Assembly: GCA_947504185.1 (NCBI GenBank)
Contig: CANNGJ010000013.1
Coordinates: forward strand, 1-64,000
Length of the DNA: 64,000 bases
Source: an uncultured Tenacibaculum sp.
GTDB lineage: Bacteria > Bacteroidota > Bacteroidia > Flavobacteriales > Flavobacteriaceae
Direction: 5' to 3'
In this document: positions 62,271 to 64,000 of the stretch, in pieces
Numbering within the stretch: the first letter of the stretch is position 1
How the letters are laid out: every line of letters starts with the position of its first letter
The notes under the pieces: generated by a model
Seen by the model: only the letters and a program-made list of their open reading frames with translations
Databases searched by the model: none
Told to the model about the DNA's origin: nothing
Made by a program: the position numbers and the translations under genes

Positions 62271-63518
62271 TTATTGTTTAAGGTTTTTTATAGCTTCGCC
62301 ATCTTTTTTGTAAGGGTACCCTCTCCAGAAAAAGCCACTTCCGTTATATTGCCAAACTAATTCTTTGTTTTGAGTTACTTCCCAATAACCGAAATCACCT
62401 TCTGTAATTAACGTGTTTCCATTTTCTATTCTATAAGCTCCAGATACTTTAGCAGAGAATAAGTTAGAGTCGGTAAAAGACCAAACAATATTTGGCTGAT
62501 TGTTAAAGTCAAAAATAGTTGGAATTTGTAATTCGTAAACAATAGATTGCATATTGTTTGACCCATTATTATATATCAACATATTTCCAGCTCCAGGCAA
62601 ATTATTGTCAATGATATTACAGTTGTGGTTGTTTGAGAATAATTGATTGCCAGGGTTTTTGAAAGCAGAAGGGTTTCCAAAACGATACAATAGATTACCT
62701 CCTTTGTTGTAGTTACCACCTAAATTAGTTTTAGCTTCTTCTGTACTAGTGCTATGATCAATTACCCAAACTTCGTGATAGAAATTTACACTAATATAAA
62801 TAAGATCATTCTTTTCATCATATTCTATAGCATTAGCATGCATTATATCACCATTATCGAGATTGTTAAAATTAATATCGATGAGTTGAGGGTTGTTAGA
62901 AACAGAACCATGATTCATTTTAGTGTCATCTTTATCTTGTATTAAATGGTTCCAAGAGCTCCATTTCCAAACAATTTGATTTGTTGATGGGTTAATTTCA
63001 ATTACAGATTCGATGTAAATATCTTTGTCTAATTGATAACCTCTTTCTTGAGCTTCAGTAGCTGTTTTCTTTTCCCAGACTAAGGCAATAATATTTCCAT
63101 TTGGTAAACGTTCAATATCGTGATGTAAATTGTACTCTTCAGTAGAGTAAACAAATTTCCAGTCAATTGAATTATCTGGATTTATAACTTGAATTTGCCC
63201 ACCGTTACCTCCAAAAGTAATTTTATCATCATCAGTTTTTAATAGAGCTAAAAGTTTACCGTTTTCCTCTAAAACAACGTCGTTTCCTAACCTATTAGTT
63301 AATTGCCATTCATGGTACTTTTGCCCGTCTTTTTTTAATAAGTAAACTTCTGCGTTACCAGCATCATTTACTAAAACTAAATTATCACTAATTTTTTCAG
63401 GCTCATATATTAAAACTTCATCTGTTAATTCTGGTATGATAGGTTCTTTTTCAGGGTCGTTGGAACAAGACCCTAATAAAAAAATTGCAAATAGGGTAAA
63501 TAAGATATTTTTTTTCAT
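62271..63518 (-). CDS. Arylsulfotransferase (ASST)-like lipoprotein
   Basis: Lipobox LLGSCSND; LHHDIERLPNGNIIALVWE; beta-propeller-like repeats. Confidence 0.7.
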   Translation of the reverse strand: MKKNILFTLFAIFLLGSCSNDPEKEPIIPELTDEVLIYEPEKISDNLVLVNDAGNAEVYLLKKDGQKYHEWQLTNRLGNDVVLEENGKLLALLKTDDDKITFGGNGGQIQVINPDNSIDWKFVYSTEEYNLHHDIERLPNGNIIALVWEKKTATEAQERGYQLDKDIYIESVIEINPSTNQIVWKWSSWNHLIQDKDDTKMNHGSVSNNPQLIDINFNNLDNGDIMHANAIEYDEKNDLIYISVNFYHEVWVIDHSTSTEEAKTNLGGNYNKGGNLLYRFGNPSAFKNPGNQLFSNNHNCNIIDNNLPGAGNMLIYNNGSNNMQSIVYELQIPTIFDFNNQPNIVWSFTDSNLFSAKVSGAYRIENGNTLITEGDFGYWEVTQNKELVWQYNGSGFFWRGYPYKKDGEAIKNLKQ

Positions 63519-63531
63519 TTAAAGTAATTTG

Positions 63532-64000
63532 TTACAAATTTAAAATATTCTCCATTTGTAGTTGAAGTTTTGTGGCTTTTTCTGACGCTTTTTTTGCAAA
63601 ATCCTTACAATTACTTGCATAAATAATTCCACGAGAAGAATTGATCAATAATCCGACGTTTTCAGATAATCCATATTTACAAACCTCTTGTAAATTACCT
63701 CCTTGAGCTCCAACTCCAGGAACTAATAAAAAAGAGTTTGGAATTATTTTTCTGATTTCAGCAAAGTACTCGGCTTTGGTAGCTCCAACAACATACATTA
63801 GGTTTTCTGAATTTTGCCAAGATTTAGAAGTTTCTAAAACTTGTTTATATAACTCTTTTCCTTCAACGGTTTTTGTTTGAAAATCAAAAGCACCTTGGTT
63901 AGAAGTTAATGCTAACATAATAGTGTGTTTATTTTCAAAAGCTAAAAAAGGCTCAACAGAATCCTTGCCCATATACGGGGCTACAGTAACGCTATCAAAA
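63532..64000 (-). CDS. pyrF: Orotidine 5'-phosphate decarboxylase, N-terminus beyond window
   Basis: FDSVTVAPYMGKDSVEPFLAF; VVGATKAEYFAEIRKIIPNSFLLVPGVGAQGG. Confidence 0.88.
   Translation of the reverse strand, partial: FDSVTVAPYMGKDSVEPFLAFENKHTIMLALTSNQGAFDFQTKTVEGKELYKQVLETSKSWQNSENLMYVVGATKAEYFAEIRKIIPNSFLLVPGVGAQGGNLQEVCKYGLSENVGLLINSSRGIIYASNCKDFAKKASEKATKLQLQMENILNL

Overview
This 64 kb window is AT-rich and almost entirely chromosomal core sequence from a Bacteroidetes bacterium, most likely Flavobacteriaceae (inferred from protein types and TAnnTTTG promoters; genus not determined). I saw no rRNA, tRNA, CRISPR array, transposase or prophage. Recognisable blocks are: M61 peptidase/ygiQ; a sigZ-like sigma factor with a tiny Cys-rich ORF and a DUF3703 gene; amidohydrolase/M28 peptidase; outer-membrane barrel plus TPR protein; an FtsE-like ATPase; mdh; gyrB; asnB; a complete trpEGDCFBA operon; a tricorn-like S41 protease; recQ; an ECF sigma factor with a membrane partner; a GbsR/MarR-DoxX-DUF2071-methyltransferase operon; fused isobutyryl-CoA mutase (icmF); LysR/hutH/hutU; an ABC ATPase with an ABC-permease/M1-peptidase fusion; a LytTR two-component pair; two Tiki-fold-like lipoproteins; a BtuF-like receptor; an arylsulfotransferase-like protein; and a partial pyrF. 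The strongest items not explained by the ORF track are: (1) a 34-aa peptide with 11 cysteines (6052-6156, -) between sigZ and DUF3703, where it and DUF3703 share an upstream motif TTGCATCTTTT-N12-AGTCT at identical spacing, suggesting a SigZ-controlled metal/thiol module; (2) a trp leader peptide MMKQLLNNWWWRTHNLR with a terminator and a consensus promoter; (3) two matching operator-like dyads TTTCAA-N6-TTGAAA flanking the GbsR-like regulator; (4) a dispersed-repeat-like segment read in frame (EILKQVQND) inside icmF; (5) single-base homopolymer frameshifts at 23050-23055 and near 60990; (6) several promoter boxes ending 3-7 nt before the start codon, suggesting leaderless mRNAs. All calls were made by eye with no database searches.
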